A stretch of 64,000 nucleotides of DNA, taken from positions 1 to 64,000 of the forward strand of contig JBNGDI010000009.1 of NCBI GenBank assembly GCA_049975425.1. Reading direction: 5' to 3'. The notes beneath the pieces were generated by a model. It saw only the letters and a list, made by a program, of their open reading frames with translations. It was not told where the DNA came from and did no database searches. The DNA is from HyVt-105 sp049975425. Its GTDB lineage: Bacteria > Bacteroidota > Bacteroidia > Bacteroidales > VadinHA17. This document shows positions 27,278 through 36,901 of the stretch, piece by piece; position 1 is the stretch's first letter, and every line of letters begins with the position of its first letter. A program made the translations under genes and the position numbers.

Positions 27278-28123
27278 ATGTACCACAAGGATGCGTCATC
27301 CGCCGAAAAGGTGTATACCCTTATTACGGGGGCCAGCCAGGGTCTGGGAAAAGCCTTCGCCAGGGAATGTGCCATGCGGAAAATGAACCTGCTGCTGGTA
27401 TCGCTGCCCGGAGAAGGCCTTCCGGAACTCTGCCGCAATATAAACCAGGAATTCGGGGTGGATGTGCAATGCCTGGAAACCGACCTTACCAAACCCGACG
27501 GACCGTCCCGGGTTTTCCACTGGGCCGTCTCCGGGTACCGGGTAAATATGCTGATCAATAATGCCGGTCTGGGCGGAAGCAGAAAATACGACGAATGCAG
27601 TATCGATTACATTGACACCATCATCATGCTCAACATCAGAGCTGTGGCTCTGCTCACCAAATTACTGATCAGAGAACTGAAAAATCACTCACAGAGCTAT
27701 ATACTGAACATTTCCAGTATTGCTGCTTTCAGTCCTGTGCCCTTCAAAACCGTATACCCTGCTTCCAAATCTTTTATCTATTCTTTCTCCAGGGGGCTCT
27801 TCGAAGAGCTTCGGGGGACACCTGTAAAAGTGTCTGTAATCCACCCCGGGCCGGTAATGACCAATCCTGAAGTGATCGAAAGAATTCACCGCCAGGGGAT
27901 ACTCGGCAGACTTACCATGCTGCCTGCCGATCAGGTGGCCCGGATCGCCCTGACCCGATCGTTGAAAGGACACACCGTAATTACTCCCGGGTTTTTTAAC
28001 AAACTGTACAAATGGATGATGAAAAGCCTTCCGGTGGGACTGAGAATATCCATCGCCTCCAGGGCCCTGAAGCGGGAACTTGAAGAAAATCGGAAATACG
28101 TAAAAAAAATAAAGATTGCCTGA
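27278..28123 (+). CDS. Short-chain dehydrogenase/reductase
   Basis: 281 residues. Cofactor motif TGASQGLGKAFA at about 17-28, NNAG, catalytic Ser in LNISSIAAF and YPASK (Tyr and Lys four apart). The C-terminus is basic and amphipathic (KLYKWMMKSLPVGLRI), as in membrane-associated SDRs acting on fatty acyl or steroid-like substrates (the DltE / 17-beta-HSD12-like group). No pathway partner is adjacent; a kinase-like gene follows after 57 bp. Exact substrate unknown. Confidence 0.8.
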   Translation: MYHKDASSAEKVYTLITGASQGLGKAFARECAMRKMNLLLVSLPGEGLPELCRNINQEFGVDVQCLETDLTKPDGPSRVFHWAVSGYRVNMLINNAGLGGSRKYDECSIDYIDTIIMLNIRAVALLTKLLIRELKNHSQSYILNISSIAAFSPVPFKTVYPASKSFIYSFSRGLFEELRGTPVKVSVIHPGPVMTNPEVIERIHRQGILGRLTMLPADQVARIALTRSLKGHTVITPGFFNKLYKWMMKSLPVGLRISIASRALKRELEENRKYVKKIKIA

Positions 28124-28180
28124 CTATCGATTTCTTAAACGGATAATCACCGTTCAATCATTCAATACATTATTATTAAC

Positions 28181-28933
28181 ATGAGAAATTCATCACACAA
28201 ACTGATTATTCTTTCAGGGCCTTCCTGTGTTGGAAAAAGTCCTCTTGACAAAGCCCTGAAAAGAATTTATCCCGGTATCAGAAAAAAGCTTCAGCCTTTG
28301 ATCCTTTACAACAGCCGTGAGCCACGACCGGGAGAACAGGACGGAGTGGATTATTACTTCGCTTCCCGTGAATCCATCCAGAACATGGCCGGAGACGACC
28401 GTTACGTGGTGATGGATGTAAGAGGGGATCTCCAGGCCCTTGATCTGGTGGAACTGGAAGACATCCTGAAAAAAGGAGATGTATTTTTCGAAGGAAATCC
28501 TTTCACGGGGAAAATTCTCCTGACCCACCACAAACTGCAGGATGTAAATAAACTCAGCATATTCATGTCGCCCCTTTCGGCCGAAGAGATCCGGTATTTC
28601 TCCGATCCTGAAACCAATGTTTTCCTGCCGGTGTTACTCACCGACATCATGCGGCGTAAACTGCTGCGGCGCACCCGGAAACAGAAGGGCGAGCTTTCGC
28701 TGCGCGATCTGGAAAATATTGAAAAACGGGCGGAGAGCACCTACCGTGAATTAAGGGAAGCCCATCATTTCGACTATGTGATCCCCAATCACGACGGGGA
28801 AGACAGTGAACACTGGGATGCCTTTTATTATCCCGTGGGGGATGCCAGGAAATCGCTGGAAACTTTTGTCGCACTACTGAAAGGAGAAAACGCCCCATGG
28901 GCGGAAAAATGGACCGGGGAAACCCTTCCCTGA
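28181..28933 (+). CDS. Guanylate-kinase-like P-loop protein
   Basis: 250 residues. Walker A GPSCVGKS at about 13-20, then SREPRPGEQDGVDYYF, which matches the nucleotide-monophosphate-binding block of guanylate kinases (normally RxPRxGExxGxxYxF). The later lid and Arg-rich region (DIMRRKLLRRTRKQKGEL) and the end (ESTYRELREAHHFDYVIPN, typical of GMK) are also present. It is longer than housekeeping GMK (about 190-210 residues) and has an insert around residues 75-125, so it may phosphorylate a different nucleotide or have another role. A separate canonical gmk would be expected elsewhere in the genome. Confidence 0.65.
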   Translation: MRNSSHKLIILSGPSCVGKSPLDKALKRIYPGIRKKLQPLILYNSREPRPGEQDGVDYYFASRESIQNMAGDDRYVVMDVRGDLQALDLVELEDILKKGDVFFEGNPFTGKILLTHHKLQDVNKLSIFMSPLSAEEIRYFSDPETNVFLPVLLTDIMRRKLLRRTRKQKGELSLRDLENIEKRAESTYRELREAHHFDYVIPNHDGEDSEHWDAFYYPVGDARKSLETFVALLKGENAPWAEKWTGETLP

Positions 28934-28981
28934 CCGCCGCCGGCAGTGCCATTTTCCGTTTCTACGGCACCCTTCCACCAT

Positions 28982-30133
28982 TCAATCGGTTATGATCCGG
29001 GGAATGCATTCGGGCAAACGGGTAAGCAATTCATAGTTCACCTGCTCACTGATCTCGCCAAAAGAAGCTACGGTAATCTCCCTATCCCCCTGCTTCCCAA
29101 TCAGGATCGTCTCGTCACCCTTTTCGACACCTTCAATATGGGATACATCCACCAGCATCATATTCATATTCACCATGCCGACCACGGCAGCTCTTTCTCC
29201 CCTGATCAGAACATGGCCACGGTTGCTCATTGAACGACTGAAACCCTGGGCATATCCTACAGGAATGGCAGCCACCATCATATCGTTGGTGGCCAGAAAA
29301 GAAGTCCCATATCCCACAAACGATCCTTTGCTGATTCTTTTTGTACCCGTCACCCGGCTCTTCCATGTTAAAATACGCTGCACCGGATTCTCATTGGTTT
29401 TTTTCTTTACCATGTAGTCGATCAGTATCTCCCGGGTGGGTAAAAAACCGTACTGCAGGATCCCGATCCGCACCATATCCATCTGTGTCTCCGGATATCG
29501 CAGGGCAGCCGCCGAACAGGCCGTGTGATAATTTTCCGGCACCAGGTCTTCCTGAAGCAACCATTTCACCAACCGGCGGAAAGCTTTCTTCTGATGCTGG
29601 ATGCGATGATAATTGGCAATGCTTTCTGCGCCGGCAAAATGCGTGCATACACCCGCCAGTGTCAGCAGGTCAAGGGATTTATTTATGAGAGGAATGGCCT
29701 TTTTTAATTCCCGCGGCTCGAATCCGGTACGGTTCATTCCGGTTTCCAGTTCCAGGTGGATGCGGGCTTTTTCCCCTACCCTGCCGGCCGATTCCACGGC
29801 ATCCTGAAGGCTCCCCGGGTCGGATACAAAAAAATCGATGCCCTGCTCCACCGCCCACTCCATCTCTTGCCGATCCGTCCCCCCCATTATCAGAAACGAA
29901 GGTTTTCTTCTGGCTACCTTCTGTGCCTGCCAGGCTTCCCCCGCACTGAACACGGAAAAATGTTCCACCCCGCATTCCTCCGCCAGGGGAACATATACCG
30001 GAATGCCATGTCCGTATGCATTTCCTTTTATCACCGAAGAAAAACGGCAGTCTTCACGGAGGTAATTTCTGATGAATTCCACATTATTTTTTAAAGCGGT
30101 CCGGTTCAACTCGATAACAGAAGTATTAAACAT
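28982..30133 (-). CDS. alr: Alanine racemase
   Basis: 383 residues, fold III PLP enzyme. The PLP lysine is Lys36 in VIKGNAYGHG, and the opposite-face tyrosine lies in VGYGTSF of the C-terminal beta domain, followed by MVNMNMMLVDVS. It interconverts L- and D-alanine to supply D-alanine for peptidoglycan. It is not fused to MurF, unlike in many Bacteroidota, so this may be a second racemase. The ATG shares one base with the stop of the preceding M20 gene (TGATG), which implies translational coupling. Confidence 0.9.
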   Translation of the reverse strand: MFNTSVIELNRTALKNNVEFIRNYLREDCRFSSVIKGNAYGHGIPVYVPLAEECGVEHFSVFSAGEAWQAQKVARRKPSFLIMGGTDRQEMEWAVEQGIDFFVSDPGSLQDAVESAGRVGEKARIHLELETGMNRTGFEPRELKKAIPLINKSLDLLTLAGVCTHFAGAESIANYHRIQHQKKAFRRLVKWLLQEDLVPENYHTACSAAALRYPETQMDMVRIGILQYGFLPTREILIDYMVKKKTNENPVQRILTWKSRVTGTKRISKGSFVGYGTSFLATNDMMVAAIPVGYAQGFSRSMSNRGHVLIRGERAAVVGMVNMNMMLVDVSHIEGVEKGDETILIGKQGDREITVASFGEISEQVNYELLTRLPECIPRIITD

Positions 30134-31299
30134 CAGATCAATCCATGGTTTTTTAAAAGTTCCGTAAATATTCGTATGCCCGTACCCAGCAGGGCATCGG
30201 GAAAATCATAGTCGGGATTATGCAGGGCAGGCATGTTTTTACCTGATCCAAGTCCGAACATGGCCCCTCTGAACCGGCGGGTAAACATGCCGAAATCCTC
30301 CCCCCATTTGAAAGGCTCGGCTGGTTCGGTAACCTCCAGCCCTGCTGAACGGGCAGCCCGGGCAATGTGTTCCACTGCATCAGGATGGTTCAGGGTGGGG
30401 AAAAAAGTGTATTTCCAAACGGTTTCTGCGGTCAATCCTTCCTCCTCTGCCTGTTTCTGCACCAGGCGCAATAACATACCGGCCGTTTCATCCATCCGCT
30501 CCTCGGTCCACGTACGAAGTGTATAATGCACCTCTCCATATCCTGCCGAAACCCCGTAAGCCTTTTCCCCCAGCCTGGCGTACACGGGTGTAACCACGGT
30601 AAAATCGGGATCGGCCGGCCGGTTTCTGGTAAATTTGCCGGCGGCATGCAGCAACAGGGCCATGGCAGCGGCAGGATTGGTTCCGTGCTCGGGCTCCGCA
30701 GCATGCGATGTCTTCCCTGTCAGAGTTACCAGTAAACTCTTTACATACGCGGTAAAATACTTCTTCCTGACCACCACCTGATGCAGGGGATAACCGGGCA
30801 GGTTGTGCAGTGCGTAACAGTAATCCGGCAAGAAATCCCTCATCTTTTTATCTTCCAGCATTCTTTGAGCCCCTTCCCCGTTTTCTTCCGAAGGCTGGAA
30901 AACCAGGGCCACCCTGCCTTTCTTCAGGGGATGATCGTCAAGCCAGCGCGCCACCCCCGCCAGAATGACCGAGTGCCCATCGTGCCCGCAGGCATGAGAA
31001 ATACCAGTGTGAATAGACCGGTATGGCCTGTCAACGGCTTCCTGAATGTCCAGGGCATCCATGTCAGCCCGAAAAGCCAGGAACGGACCGGGAATCCCAC
31101 TGTTGAAAACCACCAGAAATCCGTAACCACCCACCTGTGAAACAATTTCGGCCCCGGATACCGGCCCGATAAAATCGACCAGAGCTGCGGCAGTACGTTT
31201 TTCATTGCCTGAAACCTCAGGATGGGCATGTAAAAAATGCCTGAGTTCCGCAAGCTCTTTTAAAAGAGCCCCGCTGATCGGGCTGCTTTCTTTTTCCAT
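30133..31299 (-). CDS. M20-family amidohydrolase (aminoacylase / N-acyl amino acid deacylase type)
   Basis: 388 residues from the ATG at 31299 (MEKESSPISGALLKEL). The longer frame reaching 31434 would overlap the ABC permease end and adds a non-conserved stretch. Metal-binding and catalytic motifs of the M20D group are present: AFRADMDALDI, ACGHDGHSVIL, FQPSEENGEGAQRM with the general-base Glu, and an Asn/His-rich C-terminus (MPALHNPDYDFPD). It removes acyl groups from N-acyl amino acids or related amides in the cytoplasm. Coupling to alr suggests a role in amino acid or peptidoglycan-fragment turnover. Confidence 0.87.
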   Translation of the reverse strand: MEKESSPISGALLKELAELRHFLHAHPEVSGNEKRTAAALVDFIGPVSGAEIVSQVGGYGFLVVFNSGIPGPFLAFRADMDALDIQEAVDRPYRSIHTGISHACGHDGHSVILAGVARWLDDHPLKKGRVALVFQPSEENGEGAQRMLEDKKMRDFLPDYCYALHNLPGYPLHQVVVRKKYFTAYVKSLLVTLTGKTSHAAEPEHGTNPAAAMALLLHAAGKFTRNRPADPDFTVVTPVYARLGEKAYGVSAGYGEVHYTLRTWTEERMDETAGMLLRLVQKQAEEEGLTAETVWKYTFFPTLNHPDAVEHIARAARSAGLEVTEPAEPFKWGEDFGMFTRRFRGAMFGLGSGKNMPALHNPDYDFPDALLGTGIRIFTELLKNHGLI

Positions 31300-31385
31300 G
31301 ACAGGATTCTTTCCACCGGTTGAAATAAATGAATTTTTCGGTGGAAACCCAAAAGGACAGGGATTCTTTTCAGCAGCCGTCAGGG

Positions 31386-33806
31386 TTACTGGTGCCTCAA
31401 CGCCATAGCAGGATTGGTGCGGGAAGCCTGCCATGAACGGTAACTGATTGTGATCCAGCTTACGATAAGCACCACTAGCAGAGAGATCAGAAAATCAAAC
31501 ACACTGAGCGATATGCGGTAAGAAAAATTATTCAGCCAGTTTCTGAGGAAGTAATAACCTACCGGCCAGGCAATAATGGTAGCCAGGCCGATCAGTACGG
31601 CCACCTCCCGGAAAAGCATGACCATAATGGTGGTGGGCGAAGCGCCCAGCGATTTTCTGATCCCGATCTCGCGGGTGCGTTGCTCTGCGGTAAAAGCCGA
31701 CAACCCGAACAATCCCAGGCTGGCAATGAATACAGCCAGGATGGCAAAGGCCAGGGCCAGATTCCGGGTACGCTGTTCTTCCCGGTACAACCGGTTAAAA
31801 TCGTCATCCATAAAGAAATACTGCAGGGGCATGTTGTGGGAAAATTCTTTCCATAAAGTTTCCAGATCCCGAACCACCCGCTGGTAATCTTCCGCTTTCA
31901 CTCGCACAGTGAGGTGTCCCCAGTATGAATTCGGGCCCGCAAAAAGGAAAACATGGGGCTGGATGGGTTCATGCAGGGAGGCGAAATGGAAATCCTTCAC
32001 CACCCCGATCACCTGACTTACTTCCCTTCCATTCCTGTCGCCCGGCTGCTGAAAACGGGTCTGTAACGGATCCTCCAATCCGAATTGCCTCACGGCACTT
32101 TCATTGATCACACAGGCAAAACTGTCGGATGGCATCTCTTCTGAGAAAAACCTGCCCTCGACGAGTTCAAATCCATAGGTTTCCAGATGATACGGATCCA
32201 CCCAGGCGGTTGTCATCAGAATCATTTCTTCATTTGGGCGGCCCATTATCATATACCCGTTGTTATTGTTGGGATGTCCGGGAACCGCGGTCGAATGGCT
32301 GCAGGCTATTACCCCGGGAATTTTACTGACCTGTTCCCTGAAAACCGGGATCCTTCGTTCCAGGGCATTCATATTCTGCACAACGATCAGGTGTTCCCGG
32401 TCAAAACCCAGATCCTTGTTCAGCATATAATGCAGCTGACGGGAAATGACGAGGGTGCAGAGGATAATGGCCAGTGAAATCACCATCTGTGATATTACCA
32501 GTATGCTGCGTAATTTGCCACTTTTTGCTCCCCTTTTCAGGTTGCCCGCCAGAACGGCCAGAGGACGGAAAGAAGAAAGGTAGAATGCCGGATAATAGCC
32601 TGATAACAGTCCCACCAGCAGGGCCAGCAGCACCAGGCCGGGAATGGTATACGGGTTTCCCAGATAAGGCAGTTTCAGATCAATCTGCATCAGCTGATTG
32701 AAAAAAGGAATCAGCAATTCAACCAGCACCAGGGCCACACCCATAGCCAGCAGGCTCATCAGCACCGATTCGGTAAGGAACTGCCACACCAGCAGGCGGC
32801 GTGACGAACCCAGCACCTTGCGTATGCCTACTTCATGGGCTCTCCCGGCCGAACGGGCGGTGGCCAGGTTCATGTAGTTGATGACAGCAATGGCAATGAT
32901 GAGAATGGCTACCAGGGAGAATATGTAAATATATTTCCGGTCATTGGAGGGCTTGAATCCTGTAAGAATATCGGGATTCAGGTGGATATCCTTCAGAGGC
33001 TGCAGCCTGATTCCGTACCTGCCTCCCGAAGCAAGAAAATCATCAAGGGTAATTCCCATGATCTGTTCGATCTGCGGACCCACATGGCGAACCATCACCT
33101 CACTGATCTTTTCTTCCACCACTCCGGCAGAAGCTCCTTCCGCCAGCAGTACATAGGCGGGAAAGCTGTTGCTGAACCAGTCGGTATTGTTAGCCCAGCT
33201 GCTGGTAACAAACGATGCCAGGGCATTGAAGGTAAAATGGCTGTTGTCGGGGACATCCTCACAGATCCCCGTTACTTCATAAGGAATGGTATCTGTTCCC
33301 ACGTAGATCAGCCTTCCCACAGGATTCTCCTCCCCGAAATATTTACGGGCCCCGCTTTGTGTTAACACCAGCTTGCGGGGGGCATCCAGCACATCGTTTA
33401 TGTTTCCGCGGAGCAAAGGGATGGAAAATATATGAAAGAATGTGCTGTCAGCCAGAAGGAAATCTTCTTCCACATAACTGCGGTCATCGATACGGAGCAC
33501 CACACTCCAGTGATCCATCCGAACAGCATCCACAATCTCAGGTATCTCCTCGCGAAAAGTGGGGGCCATGGGAGCCGATGTAAACGAACCCTTCACTTCC
33601 TGCTCACCTATCTTCCCATCCAGCACCAGGTTGTAGATCCTGTCGCCTTTCTCATGAAACCTGTCATAGCTCAGCTCATGCAATACAAAAAGACCGATCA
33701 GGATAAAACTGGTAATTCCAACAGCCAGTCCAAGAATATTAATGAAAACATAGGCTTTCTGCCTGATCATGTGCCGGACTCCGAGCCGGAAATATTTTTT
33801 GATCAT
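31386..33806 (-). CDS. MacB/FtsX-type ABC transporter permease
   Basis: 806 residues with two FtsX/MacB-type halves. Each half has a membrane helix, a large periplasmic MacB_PCD-like domain (first half: NGLAVGIT-like helix then DRFHEKGDRIYNLVL) and three further helices with the conserved ARSAGRAHEVGIRKVLGSSR in the first half and EQRTREIGIRKSLGASP in the second. It should partner with a LolD/MacB-like ATPase and move lipoproteins, peptides or signals across the inner membrane mechanically. No ATPase gene is adjacent, which is common for this Bacteroidota permease family. Substrate unknown. Confidence 0.88.
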   Translation of the reverse strand: MIKKYFRLGVRHMIRQKAYVFINILGLAVGITSFILIGLFVLHELSYDRFHEKGDRIYNLVLDGKIGEQEVKGSFTSAPMAPTFREEIPEIVDAVRMDHWSVVLRIDDRSYVEEDFLLADSTFFHIFSIPLLRGNINDVLDAPRKLVLTQSGARKYFGEENPVGRLIYVGTDTIPYEVTGICEDVPDNSHFTFNALASFVTSSWANNTDWFSNSFPAYVLLAEGASAGVVEEKISEVMVRHVGPQIEQIMGITLDDFLASGGRYGIRLQPLKDIHLNPDILTGFKPSNDRKYIYIFSLVAILIIAIAVINYMNLATARSAGRAHEVGIRKVLGSSRRLLVWQFLTESVLMSLLAMGVALVLVELLIPFFNQLMQIDLKLPYLGNPYTIPGLVLLALLVGLLSGYYPAFYLSSFRPLAVLAGNLKRGAKSGKLRSILVISQMVISLAIILCTLVISRQLHYMLNKDLGFDREHLIVVQNMNALERRIPVFREQVSKIPGVIACSHSTAVPGHPNNNNGYMIMGRPNEEMILMTTAWVDPYHLETYGFELVEGRFFSEEMPSDSFACVINESAVRQFGLEDPLQTRFQQPGDRNGREVSQVIGVVKDFHFASLHEPIQPHVFLFAGPNSYWGHLTVRVKAEDYQRVVRDLETLWKEFSHNMPLQYFFMDDDFNRLYREEQRTRNLALAFAILAVFIASLGLFGLSAFTAEQRTREIGIRKSLGASPTTIMVMLFREVAVLIGLATIIAWPVGYYFLRNWLNNFSYRISLSVFDFLISLLVVLIVSWITISYRSWQASRTNPAMALRHQ

Positions 33807-34038
33807 ATCCTCATACCATTTATACGGTAAGACGGGATAAATACCTCATTTGTTACAAAACTTTAAATTACTGTATCATCCTGTACGGACCAGGGTCATT
33901 GCCGTCTCTGCCGGCAAAATTATAACTGTTCAGCATGATACGCAAGTACTTCCCCAAAGGCAAAAAGTCTGTTCACGGGAGTTCCATGACAGTGTAAAAT
34001 TTTAAGTTACAATAATTTATAATTGAATAGAAAAGCCG

Positions 34039-34046
34039 TACCTTTG
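34039..34046 (+). promoter_or_regulatory. Bacteroidota -7 box (TACCTTTG)
   Basis: Perfect TAnnTTTG match 20 bases before the ATG at 34067. It overlaps a GTG at 34046 that would otherwise be taken as a start, which supports the later ATG. Confidence 0.5.
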
Positions 34047-34066
34047 TGGCATGTTATTTAACAATC

Positions 34067-35725
34067 ATGCTTAAGATCAACAAGATTACCCTGCGGGAAC
34101 TGGTGGTGGAAAGTGCCAGACAATTCGGACCCCATCCCTTTGTTTCCTATATCGGAGAAAAACCCGTTTCCTATTCGGGAATGATTCCTGTGATCCGCCA
34201 TTTGCAGGAAGATTTCCGGAGAATGGGCATACATAAGGGTGACCGCGTGGCCCTGCTGGGACCGAATATGCCCCGGTGGGCCATGGTTTACCTGGCTGTT
34301 GTTTCCATGGGCGCGGTAGTGGTTCCCATCATGCCCGAGTTTACTCCGGGTGAAATCGCCCAGGTGCTGGATCATTCGGAATCGAATATACTCATTGCCA
34401 GCCGGAAGCAGCTGGACCGCCTGGTTGCAAATGAACTTTCCCTTCCGGAACACCTCCTGTTGCTGGAGGAAGTGGATACAAACCCCTTAAGGGAAGGAAA
34501 AGAAGAACCGGAAGGCCAGGCTTTGCTGCCGGCCGAAGTGGAGGAGGACGATCTGGCTGCCATCATATATACCTCGGGCACAACGGGTAATTCAAAAGGT
34601 GTGATGCTGACCCACCGGAACATTGTTTTCGATGCCATCCGGGGTTATGATATCCGGCCGGTGGGTACGGATGACAGGTTTTTGTCCATCCTGCCCCTGG
34701 CCCATACCTATGAAAATACACTGGGTCTGATCCTTCCCATCCTGGGAGGAGCCAGGATATATTATCTTGACAAGCCTCCCACCGCCAGTGTGCTGGTTCC
34801 TGCCATGAAAGTCGTAAGGCCTACCTGCATGCTCAGCGTACCATTGGTCATTGAAAAAATCTACCGGAACAGTGTGGTCCCCTCGCTCACAAAAAACGGT
34901 GTGATGAGAGCCCTGTATAAAACCGCCTTTTCCCGGAAAATCCTTCATTACCTGGCTGGCAAAAAGCTGTACAAAACCTTTGGAGGGAAGCTGGTATTTT
35001 TCGGAATCGGAGGTTCGAAGCTGGACGGAACCGTGGAACGTTTCCTGCGGGAGGCCCGCTTTCCTTATGCCATCGGATACGGTTTAACGGAAACCGCCCC
35101 CCTGGTGGCCGGAGGCATCGGGCGGAAGATAGCCTGGCAATCTACCGGCCCCGTTGTACGCGACGTGGAGGTTAAACTGGAGGAATCCCTTCCCGGAAGC
35201 GGTCAGGGAGAAATTCTGGTCAGGGGCGAAAATGTGATGAAAGGCTATTACAGGCGTCCCGACCTTACCGAACAGGTCATGACATCCGACGGATGGTTCC
35301 GTACCGGTGACCTGGGATCATTCGACCGGAAAGGGAATCTTCATATCAACGGCCGAATCAAAAACATGATCCTAGGCGCCAACGGAAAGAATATCATGCC
35401 CGAAGATATTGAATCGGTGATCAATTCGTATAAAAACGTATTGGAATCACTGGTTATCAAACAGAAAGGCAAACTGGTAGCCCTGGTGCACCTGAACCGG
35501 GAGGAGATTGAAAAACGGGTACAGGAACTGATGTCCGATGCCAGACAAAGCGGAAAAGAAGCCTGCAGATCGGTGGAAGAATACATTGATCATCATCTGA
35601 AAGAGCTGCAGCAGTATGTCAATGCCCGGGTAAGTAAGTTTTCCCGCCTTCAAATGGTGGTGTACCAGCCCCAGCCCTTTGAAAAAACCGCCACACATAA
35701 GATCAAGAGGTACCTGTACTCCTGA
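34067..35725 (+). CDS. AMP-binding long-chain acyl-CoA synthetase
   Basis: 552 residues from the ATG at 34067; the GTG at 34046 lies inside the promoter box. The adenylate-forming motif A3 YTSGTTGNSKGV is at about 171-182, GYGLTETAPLV is A5, and RTGDLG with IKNMILGANGKNIMPEDIE covers A7-A8. The last Lys (THKIKRYLY) is the expected A10 catalytic lysine. It activates fatty acids to acyl-AMP and acyl-CoA at the membrane. Bacteroidota carry several copies; here it stands alone, with no fad genes nearby. Confidence 0.9.
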   Translation: MLKINKITLRELVVESARQFGPHPFVSYIGEKPVSYSGMIPVIRHLQEDFRRMGIHKGDRVALLGPNMPRWAMVYLAVVSMGAVVVPIMPEFTPGEIAQVLDHSESNILIASRKQLDRLVANELSLPEHLLLLEEVDTNPLREGKEEPEGQALLPAEVEEDDLAAIIYTSGTTGNSKGVMLTHRNIVFDAIRGYDIRPVGTDDRFLSILPLAHTYENTLGLILPILGGARIYYLDKPPTASVLVPAMKVVRPTCMLSVPLVIEKIYRNSVVPSLTKNGVMRALYKTAFSRKILHYLAGKKLYKTFGGKLVFFGIGGSKLDGTVERFLREARFPYAIGYGLTETAPLVAGGIGRKIAWQSTGPVVRDVEVKLEESLPGSGQGEILVRGENVMKGYYRRPDLTEQVMTSDGWFRTGDLGSFDRKGNLHINGRIKNMILGANGKNIMPEDIESVINSYKNVLESLVIKQKGKLVALVHLNREEIEKRVQELMSDARQSGKEACRSVEEYIDHHLKELQQYVNARVSKFSRLQMVVYQPQPFEKTATHKIKRYLYS

Positions 35726-36161
35726 ACGCCCTGAGGCCTGCCGTTGGTTCCTGTCATCCTTCAGCTGAGTAAGGCAATATGAAGAATGGCTGATATGGAG
35801 ATCATGCCGGGATGCCGCCCGGGGCTGCCCCAAAATAATCCTGATCACAGAAAATCCCTGTCCGTCCGCCTGCATATTAATTTACATCCGGGAAAAATTT
35901 CTGTATGTGAAAGCGGGTCCAGGCAGGTTCAAGAGCTGCAGGTAACTACGTAGGCAACTACGTAGATTACTACGTAGTTGCCTACGTAGTTAATTATCTG
36001 TTTGTCTTTATTTACCTGACTATTATGAATTGTAGTGTGATTGTATTATGATTTATCTCTGTTCAGATTTTCATCAGGACAGTATTCAGTACATTCCCTT
36101 TCATCAACCATTCTGCTCCACAACATATTAAATATTATTTCCGCATAAGTAATTTGTTTAT
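35726..36161. other. Intergenic region of about 435 bp
   Basis: Contains the CTACGTAG hairpin cluster (listed separately) and otherwise AT-rich, apparently non-coding sequence. A 19-bp element TCCTATTAATTTTATAGGA (6-bp arms) occurs just outside, at about 36170-36188, and could be an operator for the YceI gene. Confidence 0.5.
35943..35992. repeat. CTACGTAG palindromic repeat cluster (copy 2): perfect 23-bp hairpin
   Basis: Two perfectly complementary 23-bp arms (35943-35965 and 35970-35992) around a 4-base loop ATTA. Each arm contains two ACTACGTAG units separated by GC or GGC, so four CTACGTAG palindromes lie in 50 bp. It would form a long cruciform or hairpin but lacks a following T run, so it is not a standard terminator. 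It shares the CTACGTAGTT core with the cluster at 2055-2102. Confidence 0.88.
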
Positions 36162-36169
36162 TATTTTTG
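36162..36169 (+). promoter_or_regulatory. Bacteroidota -7 box (TATTTTTG)
   Basis: Perfect TAnnTTTG, 61 bases before the YceI-family start codon and directly before the inverted repeat TCCTAT-N7-ATAGGA. Confidence 0.4.
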
Positions 36170-36230
36170 TCCTATTAATTTTATAGGATATATAGTATAT
36201 AATAATGAATAAACCAAACGCAAAACATTC

Positions 36231-36863
36231 ATGATCACTCAAAAAATAAAAATATGGTCCCGGTTGGCCGGGATGATCCTGCTGACCTTTCTGCCCGCTA
36301 CCGGTCCAGGCCTGGCAGGAGAAACCTATAACATGGTGAAGAGCAACAGCCGGGTCATCCTGCACGGGACCTCCTCATTGCACGACTGGGAAATGCAGCT
36401 GGAGTCCATGCTCTGTACCATCTCTTTCGAGGAGGAAGGCAACCGGATCACCGGCATCGAATCGATCCGTTTTACCGGAAATGCCGCCAGCCTGGCCAGC
36501 GACCGCAAACTGATGGATAAAAAGGCCCATGAACCCCTCCGTACTGACGAGCACCCCGAGATCGTGTTCAGGTATCTCTCCCAGGCCGAATTTTTTCCCA
36601 AAGGGAACCGCTTCAAAGGCACAGTCATCGGCCAGCTTACCCTGGCCGGAAATACCCGGAATGTATCGGTCCCCCTTCAGGGAAGCTTCCTGGAAAACGG
36701 ACAGATCAGAGTGGAAGGGGAAGTATCACTGAATATGACAGATTTTGATGTGGATCCTCCAACCGCCCTGATGGGAACCCTGAAAACCGGCGATACGGTG
36801 CGGGTGGAGTTCACTTTCTTTTTCGAAAGAGGAAATCAGGAAATCACCGCTTCCAAAGAATAA
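36231..36863 (+). CDS. YceI-family periplasmic protein
   Basis: 210 residues with a signal peptide (cut near GLAGE). The body follows the YceI lipocalin-like beta-barrel: SNSRVILHGTSSLHDWEM, then FRYLSQAEF, GTVIGQLTLAGNTRNVSVP and a strand pattern ending VRVEFTFFF. YceI proteins bind isoprenoid-type lipids such as polyprenyl chains in the periplasm. It is followed after 38 bp by a porin-type gene and is probably in one operon with it, a common pairing in Bacteroidota. Confidence 0.82.
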   Translation: MITQKIKIWSRLAGMILLTFLPATGPGLAGETYNMVKSNSRVILHGTSSLHDWEMQLESMLCTISFEEEGNRITGIESIRFTGNAASLASDRKLMDKKAHEPLRTDEHPEIVFRYLSQAEFFPKGNRFKGTVIGQLTLAGNTRNVSVPLQGSFLENGQIRVEGEVSLNMTDFDVDPPTALMGTLKTGDTVRVEFTFFFERGNQEITASKE

Positions 36864-36901
36864 CCTGTTAAAATTTCAAACAAACCTGCTATTCTCATAC
36901 T

